In this document: positions 8,125-15,481 of the stretch, piece by piece
Layout: each line of letters starts with the position of its first letter
Numbering within the stretch: the stretch's first letter is position 1
Source of the DNA: Comamonas sp.
GTDB taxonomy: Bacteria > Pseudomonadota > Gammaproteobacteria > Burkholderiales > Burkholderiaceae_C
Reading direction: 5' to 3'
DNA: 64,000 nt
NCBI GenBank assembly: GCA_028690035.1
Contig: JAQVCA010000006.1
Span: forward strand, 124,001-188,000
Translations under genes and position numbers: made by a program
Notes under the pieces: generated by a model
What the model was told of the DNA's origin: nothing
Databases searched by the model: none
What the model saw: only the letters and a program-made list of their open reading frames with translations

Positions 8125-9170
8125 GCATGCAAGCGCCTACACGGCACCAGCACCAGCACCAGCACGACGGCCACCCCCTGCCCATAGCGCGCTACCGCTT
8201 TAGCGCGCGTGCGGTGGATGCCGTGCAGCTGCCGTCCTACGCCGGATCGCTGCTGCGCGGGCAGTTTGGCGCTGCGCTGCGCCATCTGGCCTGCATGACG
8301 CGCCAGCCCAGCTGCACCGACTGCCCGCTGCGCAGCACCTGCCCCTACCCCGGCATTTTTGAAGCCCCCGCGCCCGCGCAGCACCAGCTGCAGCGCTTTA
8401 GCGCCATTCCCAACGCCTACGTGGTCGAGCCGCCCGCGCCCTTGGCACAGGCCACACCGGCGGTGCAGGCCACCGAGCGCAGCCTGCAGCCGGGCCACAT
8501 GCTGAACTTTCACCTGGTGCTCATCGGCCATGCCGTGGCGCAGCTGCCCCTCATCATCGTGGCCTGGCAACGCGCCCTGGCGCGCGGCCTGGGCACCCAG
8601 CGCAGCCGCCTGGAGCTGGAGCAGGTCGATTGGCAAGACGCCAGCGACCAGCTCCAGCCCATCTGGCACGCCCAGCAACCCCACATCCAGCCCCATGCCG
8701 CCAGCCTGACCGTGCCAGCGGCCCCCACCGCTTGCCAGGCACTGCAGCTGCACCTGCACACCCCTTTGCGCCTGCAGCACCAAGGCCACGCCCTGCCCCC
8801 GGCCCGGCTGACACCGCGCACCCTGATCAGCGCCGTGGCGCGGCGCACGGCGCTGGCGCTGGAGTTCCACGCCCAGCAAGCGCACTGGGGCGCCCAGGTG
8901 CCCGCCACCATTGCCCTGGCCGAGTCCCTCCACGACCAGCGCCAGTTGCACTGGTTTGACTGGACGCGCTACAGCAGCCGCCAGCAGCAAACCATGGCCC
9001 TGGGCGGCGTGCTGGGCACCTGGCAACTGCACGGCCCTGCCGACACGCTGGCCCAGCTGTGGCCCTGGCTCTGGCTGGGCCAATGGCTGCACATCGGCAA
9101 AAACGCCACCATGGGGCTGGGGGGCTACCGGCTCACGGCTGGCCAGATGGTGGCAACTGCCACGGGTTGA
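8121..9170 (+). CDS. cas6: Cas6, pre-crRNA processing endoribonuclease
   Basis: A 349-aa type III Cas6 that cuts CRISPR transcripts at the base of the repeat hairpin. N-terminal RAMP fold (PIARYRFSARAVDAVQLPSY, GSLLRGQFGAALR), then a four-cysteine motif CMTRQPSCTDCPLRSTCPY often seen in this Cas6 group. The C-terminal glycine-rich loop is LHIGKNATMGLGGYRL. The ATG at 8121 overlaps the csm5 stop; an alternative ATG at 8127 is possible. Residues 8-18 include a His/Gln-rich stretch of no clear meaning. Its 3' end overlaps the convergent PIN toxin gene by 38 bp. Confidence 0.93.
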   Translation: MSMQAPTRHQHQHQHDGHPLPIARYRFSARAVDAVQLPSYAGSLLRGQFGAALRHLACMTRQPSCTDCPLRSTCPYPGIFEAPAPAQHQLQRFSAIPNAYVVEPPAPLAQATPAVQATERSLQPGHMLNFHLVLIGHAVAQLPLIIVAWQRALARGLGTQRSRLELEQVDWQDASDQLQPIWHAQQPHIQPHAASLTVPAAPTACQALQLHLHTPLRLQHQGHALPPARLTPRTLISAVARRTALALEFHAQQAHWGAQVPATIALAESLHDQRQLHWFDWTRYSSRQQQTMALGGVLGTWQLHGPADTLAQLWPWLWLGQWLHIGKNATMGLGGYRLTAGQMVATATG

Positions 9171-9564
9171 GCAACTGCACCCCCATGCCGACAAAATCGC
9201 GCACATTGCGCGTCACCAGCGTCAGCCCATGCGCTAGGGCCGTGGCTGCAATCAGCGCATCGTGCGGCGGGGCGGGGTTGGGTACATGCAGCTGCGCACA
9301 GCGCTGCACCACGGTCTCATCCACCGCCAGCGTGCGCCCGGCAAACAAGGCGCGCACTTGGGCAAACCAAACCTGCAGCGCCTGGGCTTGCGCTGCATCG
9401 CGCCGCTGCAAGCGCAAGATGCCAATGTCCATCTCCATCCACGTCACCACACTCACATACTGCGCCGCCAGCGGCACAGTCGCCGCCCAAGCCAGCACCT
9501 GCGCATCGGGCTGGGGTTTGCCCGTGCGCAGCTCGGACAGCACGTTGGTATCGAGCAAATACAT
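9133..9564 (-). CDS. PIN-domain toxin (VapC/FitB-like)
   Basis: A 143-aa PIN-domain ribonuclease. MYLLDTNVLSELR carries the first catalytic Asp (residue 5). VVTWMEMDIGI supplies the conserved acidic residue of the second strand, and HDALIAATALAHGLTLVTRNVRDF the third and fourth acidic positions. The family cleaves tRNA or other RNA and is held by a cognate antitoxin. The upstream Phd/YefM-type gene overlaps it by an ATGA. It runs opposite to the cas operon and its last 38 bp overlap cas6, so it is probably regulated by its own antitoxin rather than by the cas promoter. Confidence 0.92.
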   Translation of the reverse strand: MYLLDTNVLSELRTGKPQPDAQVLAWAATVPLAAQYVSVVTWMEMDIGILRLQRRDAAQAQALQVWFAQVRALFAGRTLAVDETVVQRCAQLHVPNPAPPHDALIAATALAHGLTLVTRNVRDFVGMGVQLLNPWQLPPSGQP

Positions 9565-9854
9565 CAGCGCCCCGCCTGCACGCCGAAATCAGGTACGCGC
9601 GCGGCAAAACCGGCTGCCTCGGCCCGCCCCGGCAATTCCAACTCCACCCCAGCGGGGGCCTCTAGGGCCTGCATGGCTTGCAGCAGGCTGGGGCCACCGG
9701 TTTGCCCTGTCAACCGGTAATACTCCTCGATGCACAGCACCGCCAGCGCCGGTTTGCCCCGCTCTGTAATGATCACCGGCCCCTGCTGCGCCGCCCGCTT
9801 GACGGCCGCCGCATCGCGGGCAAACGTGCGGCTGTTCATGGTGGCAATGGTCAT
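9564..9854 (-). CDS. Phd/YefM-family antitoxin
   Basis: A 96-aa antitoxin upstream of and overlapping the PIN toxin by 4 bp. TMNSRTFARDAAAVKRAAQQGPVIITERGKPALAVL is the usual Phd/YefM N-terminal DNA-binding fold (S..EF....v.r....GPV.IT.rGkp..Vl). The tail binds toxin. The start at 9854 was chosen because AGGAGG lies 5 nt before it; an upstream in-frame ATG at 9962 has no such site. It likely represses its own promoter, which would lie at about 9860-9960. Confidence 0.9.
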   Translation of the reverse strand: MTIATMNSRTFARDAAAVKRAAQQGPVIITERGKPALAVLCIEEYYRLTGQTGGPSLLQAMQALEAPAGVELELPGRAEAAGFAARVPDFGVQAGR

Positions 9855-10034
9855 GCGCGCCTCCTGAAGAATGGTTTGTCTGTATGTTGCGACAAGATTA
9901 TCCAGCAAGCTTGCCGAGAGCCCCGCACACGCCCTGGTAACCCACAATCCCACCCATCGCAACCACCGCTTGTCCAGCCCCTACGGCATGAGCCACCCGC
10001 CCCACACCACCCGCGCCCGCCAGGCCCACACCGC

Positions 10035-10343
10035 ATGACCACCTGGTTCGTCAGCCGCCACCCCGGCGCATTGCAATGGATGCAGCAATGCGGCCCCGCG
10101 TTTGACTGCCATGTGCCACACCTGGACACGGCCCAAGTGCAGCGCGGCGACACCGTGATTGGCACGCTGCCCGTGAACCTGGCCGCGCAGGTGTGCGCGC
10201 GCGGTGCGACCTACCTGCACTTGGTGCTGGAGATGCCAGCACAACAACGCGGCCAGGAACTCAGCGCGCACGATCTGCAGGCGCTGGGCGCTACGCTGCA
10301 GCCATTTCACGTTCAACCCCTCAAAACCCGACCCGCACCATGA
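10035..10343 (+). CDS. csx16: Csx16 (VVA1548 family), predicted ring nuclease, copy 1
   Basis: A 102-aa protein with TTWFVSRHPGALQWM at the N-terminus, GDTVIGTLPVNLAAQVCARGA in the middle and RGQELSAHDLQALGA near the end, the recognised Csx16 pattern. Csx16 is a small Rossmann-like protein of type III loci considered a ring nuclease that degrades cyclic oligoadenylate and so switches the response off. A paralogue at 22364 shares about 70% of residues by eye. The stop overlaps the start of the csx2-like remnant (ATGA). No strong ribosome-binding site is visible. Confidence 0.9.
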   Translation: MTTWFVSRHPGALQWMQQCGPAFDCHVPHLDTAQVQRGDTVIGTLPVNLAAQVCARGATYLHLVLEMPAQQRGQELSAHDLQALGATLQPFHVQPLKTRPAP

Positions 10344-10593
10344 CCACACTCATCAGCCTGATAGGCAAAAGCAAGGCCGACCCCCAAACGGGCTACCGCA
10401 AGGCCCATTACAGCTTCGAGCCGGGCTTTAGCCGCACCGTATCGTTTTTTGGCTTGGCGCTGCTGGACTACGCCAAGCCCGAGCGGCTCATCTTGGCGTG
10501 CGCAGTGACAACCGCGACGCCAAACCCCTGCTGCAAGACCAGCAAAAGCTAGACAAAAAACTGCGCGCCTTGCGCAAAAGCCTGTTTCAGTAA
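10340..10593 (+). pseudogene. Csx2/TIGR02221-family CARF gene with large internal deletion
   Basis: From ATG 10340 the frame encodes about 53 residues typical of the N-terminus of the Csx2 (TIGR02221) CARF family: TTLISLIGKSKADPQTGYRK, then a SFFGLALLDYAKPERLIL stretch. At about 10497 the match ends and the frame stops at 10552. In another frame the next bases encode GVRSDNRDAKPLLQDQQKLDKKLRALRKSLFQ-like residues ending at a TAA at 10591-10593, which resembles the extreme C-terminus of such proteins. The middle (CARF remainder and HEPN domain, likely 300-350 residues) is missing and the ends are out of frame. The reading as a deletion remnant of a CARF-HEPN effector is inference. Confidence 0.7.
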
Positions 10594-10617
10594 ACCAACA
10601 CCGCCACCCATCGCACC

Positions 10618-11868
10618 ATGAAAAAACACACCCTGCTGGCCACCACAGGCGCCTCGCCCCAAGTCGTCACCGAAACCCTGTACGCCATCCACGACAAAAA
10701 TCTGCAATGGCCCGATGACATCTACCTCATCACCACCAGCGTTGGCAAAAAAGAAGCGGTCAAAGGATTGCTGGAAGACGGTCATTTGCAACGTCTGTGC
10801 CATGAACTCAACCGCCCTATGCCCACTTTTGATGCCGACCACGTATTGGTCACCCCGGGGGCCGATGGCACCGAAGTGGAAGATGCCCGCTCCCTGGCCG
10901 ACCACGAGGCCCTGGCCAACTTCATCATGACCGAGGTGCGCAACCGCACCGCCAGCCCCGATACCAGCTTGCACGCCTCGCTGGCCGGCGGGCGCAAGAC
11001 CATGACCTTTTACATTGGCTACGCCATGAGCCTGTTTGGGCGTGTGCAAGACACCTTGAGCCATGTGCTGGTGAGCAAAGACTACGAGACCCTGCGCGGC
11101 TTCTGGTTTCCCACACAGGCCCAGGCCCACCGCTACGTGGCGAACCACAAGGGACAAACGCTAGATGCCAGCACTGCCGAGGTCACGCTGGCGCGCATCC
11201 CGTTTATTCGCCATCGGCGCAACCTGCCACAGGTGCTGCTGCAAAACAGTACGACGGTGAAATTTGCCGACTTGGTGGAACTCATCAACTTGGGCGAGAA
11301 CCCTGCCGCCATTCGCCTGATCGTTGATTTGCCCACCCAAACCGTGCGCGTGCAAGGAGAGGGCGGCACGATCAAGATAGACACTCGGCTGGGTCTGCTG
11401 GAACTGGCGTTCTACGCCTTCATGGCACGGGCCACCCAAGAAAGTGAAAGCGATTGGACGCGACCCCATAAGGACAAACCTGACACAGCGTTGGCACAAG
11501 TACTGCTGCAAGAGCTGTTGCCTCTTTGCGGCTTGGAATCCAGCAACGACCGGGCGATTAACTTCAAACGACTGGAAGAATTCAACTTTAAGACCGAAAC
11601 CTTCAAAAGCGACACGCTCAAAGCGCTCAAGGACGGTATGCCTCAAAACTGGTTTGATTCACGAAAAAACAAAATTCTGCACAACCTCGCAGAAAAGCTC
11701 CCTGAAAGTTTGGTGCGCTGGATAGCCCCGACCAGTATTTGGACCGAAGACGGCAATCGCTTGGCCGATGAAGATATAGACAAAACCCTTAAAGGTGGCG
11801 GCTACGGCTTGCCTTTGCGCAGCCATCAAATCCAGATATTGGAACCCACTGGGCCTCAACTTCGGTAA
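10618..11868 (+). CDS. csm6: Csm6/NE0113-family (TIGR02584) CARF protein, copy 1
   Basis: A 416-aa CRISPR-associated protein. The N-terminal CARF-like Rossmann domain shows LLATTGASPQVVTETLYA (residues 6-23) and the ligand-site loop SLAGGRKTM (residues 121-129). The family is annotated as Csm6-type ring nuclease, expected to bind cyclic oligoadenylate made by Cas10. The C-terminal half has no certain catalytic motif. An RKNKILH string fits Rx4-6H numerically, but the paralogue at 22717 lacks it at the aligned place, so a HEPN nuclease is doubtful. It lies 24 bp after the csx2 remnant and upstream of array 1. Confidence 0.85.
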   Translation: MKKHTLLATTGASPQVVTETLYAIHDKNLQWPDDIYLITTSVGKKEAVKGLLEDGHLQRLCHELNRPMPTFDADHVLVTPGADGTEVEDARSLADHEALANFIMTEVRNRTASPDTSLHASLAGGRKTMTFYIGYAMSLFGRVQDTLSHVLVSKDYETLRGFWFPTQAQAHRYVANHKGQTLDASTAEVTLARIPFIRHRRNLPQVLLQNSTTVKFADLVELINLGENPAAIRLIVDLPTQTVRVQGEGGTIKIDTRLGLLELAFYAFMARATQESESDWTRPHKDKPDTALAQVLLQELLPLCGLESSNDRAINFKRLEEFNFKTETFKSDTLKALKDGMPQNWFDSRKNKILHNLAEKLPESLVRWIAPTSIWTEDGNRLADEDIDKTLKGGGYGLPLRSHQIQILEPTGPQLR

Positions 11869-12083
11869 ATGACGCGCCAAGACAAGCGCACCACCGGCAA
11901 GCTTGCACAGCCGCTTGCCGCCCTCGTTCCCGAACACCCCCGCGCACGCCCCCCTCAAACTCCGCTTCCTGCTGACCAGCGCCTGCACCCTGGGCCGCGT
12001 GCGCTAGGCCTGCCTGCGCGTGGCCTGGCGCCCATTGGGCACAAGCGTGCCCAGGCCACAAAGTGTCCGCCAAAGCGGTTTTT
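11869..12083 (+). other. Intergenic stretch between csm6-like gene and array 1 promoter
   Basis: About 215 bp with no convincing gene. An ATG directly after the csm6-like stop opens a 150-codon frame, but it is Pro/Arg-rich and runs into CRISPR repeat 1, so it is rejected. Another frame has a short basic/hydrophobic run (APLKLRFLLTSACTLGRVR) ending in TAG at 12006; it could be the tail of a lost gene but has no identifiable family. Confidence 0.4.
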
Positions 12084-12303
12084 GGCTCTTGATTTAATAG
12101 CTGATCGCGCTTGCCCAGCAAGGGCTAGAGGCCGATTTGGCTTGAAAACCTGGCGGCAGCCGCTACAATCGCCCCCAGCCCCGAAAAACCGGCCACAAGC
12201 CACAGCGGGCAGGCACGGCAAAAAAGACATCTTTTGTGAAAGCAAAAAAGTCCATAACCCCCTTTGCAAGTGCTTGTCAGACAACGGTTTTTTAGGCTCA
12301 GGA
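12084..12303 (+). promoter_or_regulatory. Promoter and leader of CRISPR array 1
   Basis: This 220-bp block is closely similar to the block before array 2. It begins with a half copy of the intergenic repeat (ATAGCTGATCGCGCTTGCCC, 12097-12116). A sigma70-type promoter follows: TTGAAA (12142-12147), 16-bp spacer, TACAAT (12164-12169). The near-repeat part of the leader shares the blocks AGTCCATAACCCCC, GCAAGTGCTTGTCAG and ACGGTTTTTTAGGCTCAGG with leader 2. Conservation of promoter spacing in both copies supports transcription rightwards through the array. Confidence 0.75.
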
Positions 12304-12615
12304 GTCCCGGGACAGCCCTGATTTCAAAGGGATTAAGACGTCATACCGTTTTGACCAAGCTGAACCAGTTCGTCCCGGGACAGCCCTGATTTCAAAGGGA
12401 TTAAGACCCCTGCTGAAGTGATAACTGTATGAGGTTTCTTCTGTCCCGGGACAGCCCTGATTTCAAAGGGATTAAGACTGAAAGTAATAGACCCCGATGT
12501 AAAACATCGAGGCGTCCCGGGACAGCCCTGATTTCAAAGGGATTAAGACTTTGCATATCAATTCCTATAAGTGAAAAGAAGCAAAGTCCCGGGACAGCCC
12601 TGATTTCAAACGGAT
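12304..12615 (+). CRISPR. CRISPR array 1: 5 repeats (last degenerate), 4 spacers, version A repeats
   Basis: 36-bp repeats at 12304-12339, 12372-12407, 12443-12478, 12514-12549 and a truncated one from 12586. Each begins GTCCCGGGAC and ends GGGATTAAGAC. The fifth matches for 25 bp, then diverges at 12611. Spacers are 32, 35, 35 and 36 bp. A hairpin CCCT...AGGG in the repeat and an ATTAAGAC 5' handle suit Cas6 processing. The leader is on the left and decay on the right, so orientation is plus. All repeats are the palindromic version found in the leader-proximal part of array 2. Confidence 0.97.
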
Positions 12616-12730
12616 GCAGCGGATACGCCGCCCAATGGCCCCAAGCCCATCGCAAGCTTACGACGCAGGCCATTTTTTCCGGCAGCCCAGATACTTCCTC
12701 CCATCGCACAGCAACACATCGGGAGGCTTT

Positions 12731-13594
12731 ATGGCTGCAACACACAACAACATCGTCATTGGTCGGGCACAGCGCACAGGGGTGGGCGCCAAAACTGCCT
12801 ACGAGGGCAGCGTCATTGCCCGCGCCATGCAGCGCGCTGGCAACAATCCGCACCTCAAAGGACACATCCATGAAGTGCTGATTCAGGACGCACGCAATGT
12901 GCGCAACCTGCTCAGCATGAACGGTGCCAGCACCCAGCTGACCAAGAGCACCACGGCGGGCACCGTGGATTTGGTGACCACGCGCGGCGGCAAGGTGATT
13001 GAGCGCATCCAGGTCAAGGACGTGACCAGCAGCTCGGGCATCAACAAGCTGGTCAAGCAGTGCGCCGATGGCAAGTACCGCAGCGCCAAGCTGATTGGCT
13101 CGGACGAGACCGCGCAGATGTTCAACAAAGCGGCAGAAAAAGCGGGCATCAGCAAGCGCATGAGCAGCTCGGGTGTGTCCAGTAAAACCTCCACCAGCTT
13201 GGCCCAGCGGGCCGGGGCCACGGGCAGTGGCACCCTGGGCAGTGCCATGGCCCAGGCGGCGCGCAGCGGTGGCGCAGCTGGGGCAGTGATTGGCGCGGGA
13301 GTGGAAGCGGTGCGCGGCGTGGTGGACTGGAGCAACGGCCAAGCCGATGGCGTGGAGGTCATCGGGCGCGTGACCAAGGCTGCCGCCAAGGGCGGGGTCA
13401 GCGGCGCGGCAGCCGGTGCGGCGGCCACCGCTGCGGGTGCAGGTGCTGCGGCTGCGGTCACCGCCCTGGGGGTGACGGGCGGCGCAGCCGTGGTGGCCAC
13501 GGTGGGCGCGCCGCTGCTGGCGGCTGTGGGGGTGGGCTACGTCGTCTCGGAAGTGTTCGACGGCGTGTGCGACTTCTTCAGCGATCTGTTCTGA
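12731..13594 (+). CDS. Putative PD-(D/E)XK-like nuclease with glycine-zipper membrane tail
   Basis: A 287-aa protein not assigned to a named family. In the first ~110 residues, HIHEVLIQDARN (Glu48) precedes VDLVTTRGGKVIERIQVKD, giving Asp80, Gln94 and Lys96. This spacing resembles a PD-(D/E)XK core with Gln in place of the second acid (D-x13-QxK); it is a suggestion only. From about residue 160 the protein is Ala/Gly-rich with small-residue repeats (GGAAGAVIGAGVEAV; GVSGAAAGAAATAAGAGAAAAV; VGAPLLAAVGVGYVV), like glycine-zipper transmembrane helices, ending in FDGVCDFFSDLF. The ATG at 12731 follows GGGAGG. It is the first gene after array 1 and precedes the kinase/vWA/PP2C genes. Confidence 0.6.
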   Translation: MAATHNNIVIGRAQRTGVGAKTAYEGSVIARAMQRAGNNPHLKGHIHEVLIQDARNVRNLLSMNGASTQLTKSTTAGTVDLVTTRGGKVIERIQVKDVTSSSGINKLVKQCADGKYRSAKLIGSDETAQMFNKAAEKAGISKRMSSSGVSSKTSTSLAQRAGATGSGTLGSAMAQAARSGGAAGAVIGAGVEAVRGVVDWSNGQADGVEVIGRVTKAAAKGGVSGAAAGAAATAAGAGAAAAVTALGVTGGAAVVATVGAPLLAAVGVGYVVSEVFDGVCDFFSDLF

Positions 13595-13697
13595 CCCCGA
13601 CCCGCAAGCTTGACAGCGGCCCCTTCTTCCAAGGTCGCAGCACACTGGCAACACATCGAAAAAAACACCACATCCACACCACACAGGAGACAGCCCC

Positions 13698-14696
13698 ATG
13701 ACCTTGACCGTTCTCAGTCCCGCAGGCGAGCGCGTGCAGCTCAACCCCCAGCCCCTGGCACAAGGGGGCGAGGCCCGCGTGCATGAGGTGCCCGCCTTCC
13801 CCAGGGCCGTGGTCAAGCTGTACCACCCCGAAGTGCTGGCCAGCCGTGGCGATGCCCTGCGCCAGAAGATCGAGGCCATGAGCACCGACCCCAAGCTGGC
13901 ATCTCTGAAAGAGAACCCGCACCTGGCCTGGCCACTCTTTGGCGTGCGCGATGAGCAGGGCCAATGGCGCGGTTACGCCATGCGTCGCGTGCAGGGGCAA
14001 GCGCTGAACAAGATGGCGCACGCCATGGCCTACCGCGAGCACTGGCCCGCGCTGGATCGCCTGGCCGTCGTCAACTACCTGCTGAGTTTGTTCAGCACCT
14101 TGCAGCAGCTGCAGCAAGCCGGTGTGCTGGTGGGGGATTACAACCCGGCCAACTTCCTGTGCGACACCAGCAGCTACCGCATCACTTGCATCGACTGCGA
14201 CAGCTGGCAGGTAACGGCCCAGGGCAAGCTGTTTGCCTGCCCGGTGTCGGTGCCCGACATGCTGCCCCCCGAGCTGCTGGACAAGAGCCTGGGGCAGGTG
14301 CAGCGCACGGAGCGCACCGAGGCGTTTGCCATCGCCATCGTGCTGTTCAAGACCCTGATGCTGGGGCGCCACCCCTACGACGTGGTCGGCGGGCACGGCC
14401 CGGTGGAGAACATCCGCCGGGGCTACTTTCCCTACGGCCTAGGTGGCGGTGGCATCCCCAAGGGGCCGTGGTTCAACATCTGGAGCCACCTGCCCTTCAA
14501 ACTCAAGGAGCAGCTCATTGCCACCTTCAAAGAAGGCGCGCACCAACCACAACACCGCACCACCCTGGCGCACTGGCTGGAGCTGCTGACCCTGTACCGC
14601 AAGGAGCTGGAAAAGGGCTGGCACGACGCTGCACTGCGCCCGCTGCAGCCCAAATCGCGCGACTACCGAGGGCACTCCCAACCCAGCGTGGCCTGA
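13698..14696 (+). CDS. Protein kinase-like protein of a TerY-P type triad
   Basis: A 332-aa protein kinase-fold protein. Seen: a glycine loop LAQGGEARVHEV (residues 20-31), Lys40 in AVVKLYHP for ATP phosphates, a catalytic loop VGDYNPANFL with Asp147 and Asn152, and a DFG-equivalent CIDCDSWQV with Asp166/Asp168. All key catalytic residues are present, so Ser/Thr kinase activity is plausible. Kinase, vWA (next gene) and PP2C (third) in one operon form the TerY-phosphorylation triad described for tellurium/stress and phage-defence contexts. An AGGAG precedes the ATG by 8-9 bases. The target protein is unknown; neighbours are candidates. Confidence 0.85.
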   Translation: MTLTVLSPAGERVQLNPQPLAQGGEARVHEVPAFPRAVVKLYHPEVLASRGDALRQKIEAMSTDPKLASLKENPHLAWPLFGVRDEQGQWRGYAMRRVQGQALNKMAHAMAYREHWPALDRLAVVNYLLSLFSTLQQLQQAGVLVGDYNPANFLCDTSSYRITCIDCDSWQVTAQGKLFACPVSVPDMLPPELLDKSLGQVQRTERTEAFAIAIVLFKTLMLGRHPYDVVGGHGPVENIRRGYFPYGLGGGGIPKGPWFNIWSHLPFKLKEQLIATFKEGAHQPQHRTTLAHWLELLTLYRKELEKGWHDAALRPLQPKSRDYRGHSQPSVA

Positions 14697-14819
14697 GCCA
14701 AGCTGCTGTCGCCCCACCCAAGCACACAACAACACAACACGCACAGGAGACGCTTACCCATGTTCTCAAAAAACTTTGCCAGCTTCTTTCCCGATAACTC
14801 TTTTCAGGAGACCCTCAGC

Positions 14820-15479
14820 ATGCCGCAAGAAACCCAGCAAGACCTCATTGACAACCCCTCACCACGCTGCCCGGTGGCCCTGGTGCTGGACACCTCCGGC
14901 TCCATGGACGGCGCACCCATCCAGGCACTGAATGCCGGAGCGCAGCTGTTCATCGAGGAGGTCAAAGCGCACGACCTGGCGCGCTGGTCGGTGGACCTGG
15001 CGGTCTATACCGCTGGGGGCCAGGCGCAGTGCCTGCAGGAGTTCATCGGCATTGAGCAGATCGGTGGCATTGCTCCCATGCAGGCCAGTGGCCAGACCCC
15101 GCTGGGCGCAGCCGTGGGCATGGCGCTGCACGATCTGGAGGTGCGCAAAAAAACCTACCGCGACAGCGGCGTGCCCTACTACCAGCCCTGGCTGGTCATC
15201 ATCAGCGACGGCGCGCCCACCGACAGCTGGCAAGACGCGGCCCAGCGCGCGCGCCAGCTGGCCGAACAGCGCAAGCTGGTGAGCCTGCCCATTGGGGTTG
15301 CCGGTGCCGACCTGCGCATCCTGGGCCAGTTCTCCAACAAACCCGCCGTGGCTTTGCAGGGGCTGAAGTTTGTCGAGTTCTTCCAGTGGCTGTCGGCCTC
15401 CATGGCGCGGGTGTCGGCCAGCACTTCGTCAGACGCATCTGTGGCCCTGCCCAGCATGAACAGCTGGGGGAGCATCTGA
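14820..15479 (+). CDS. TerY-like von Willebrand factor A domain protein
   Basis: A vWA-fold protein of 219 aa. The MIDAS metal site is intact: DTSGSM (DxSxS) near residue 24 from this start, the Thr in ASGQTPLGAA, and the Asp in IISDGAPTDSW. TerY-like vWA proteins act as scaffolds whose phosphorylation state is set by the partner kinase and PP2C. Two starts are possible: 14820 (AGGAG 9 nt upstream; chosen because the core begins shortly after) or 14760 (also AGGAG at 10 nt), which adds 20 residues. Its stop is 2 bp before the PP2C start, so translation is likely coupled. Confidence 0.88.
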   Translation: MPQETQQDLIDNPSPRCPVALVLDTSGSMDGAPIQALNAGAQLFIEEVKAHDLARWSVDLAVYTAGGQAQCLQEFIGIEQIGGIAPMQASGQTPLGAAVGMALHDLEVRKKTYRDSGVPYYQPWLVIISDGAPTDSWQDAAQRARQLAEQRKLVSLPIGVAGADLRILGQFSNKPAVALQGLKFVEFFQWLSASMARVSASTSSDASVALPSMNSWGSI

Positions 15480-15481
15480 GC

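Noticed and set aside
7425..9206. A 593-codon minus-strand frame across csm5/cas6
   Set aside because: Shadow of two well-supported genes; no recognisable domain.
11665..11690. RKNKILH in the first Csm6-family protein as a HEPN Rx4-6H motif
   Set aside because: The aligned position in the second copy lacks it, so the match is probably chance.
11869..12321. A 150-codon frame starting right after the csm6-like stop
   Set aside because: Pro/Arg-rich, no ribosome-binding site, covers the array 1 promoter and leader and runs into the first repeat.
14760..14819. Earlier start for the vWA gene
   Set aside because: It has an equally good AGGAG, but the extra 20 residues are not part of the vWA fold; kept as an alternative only.
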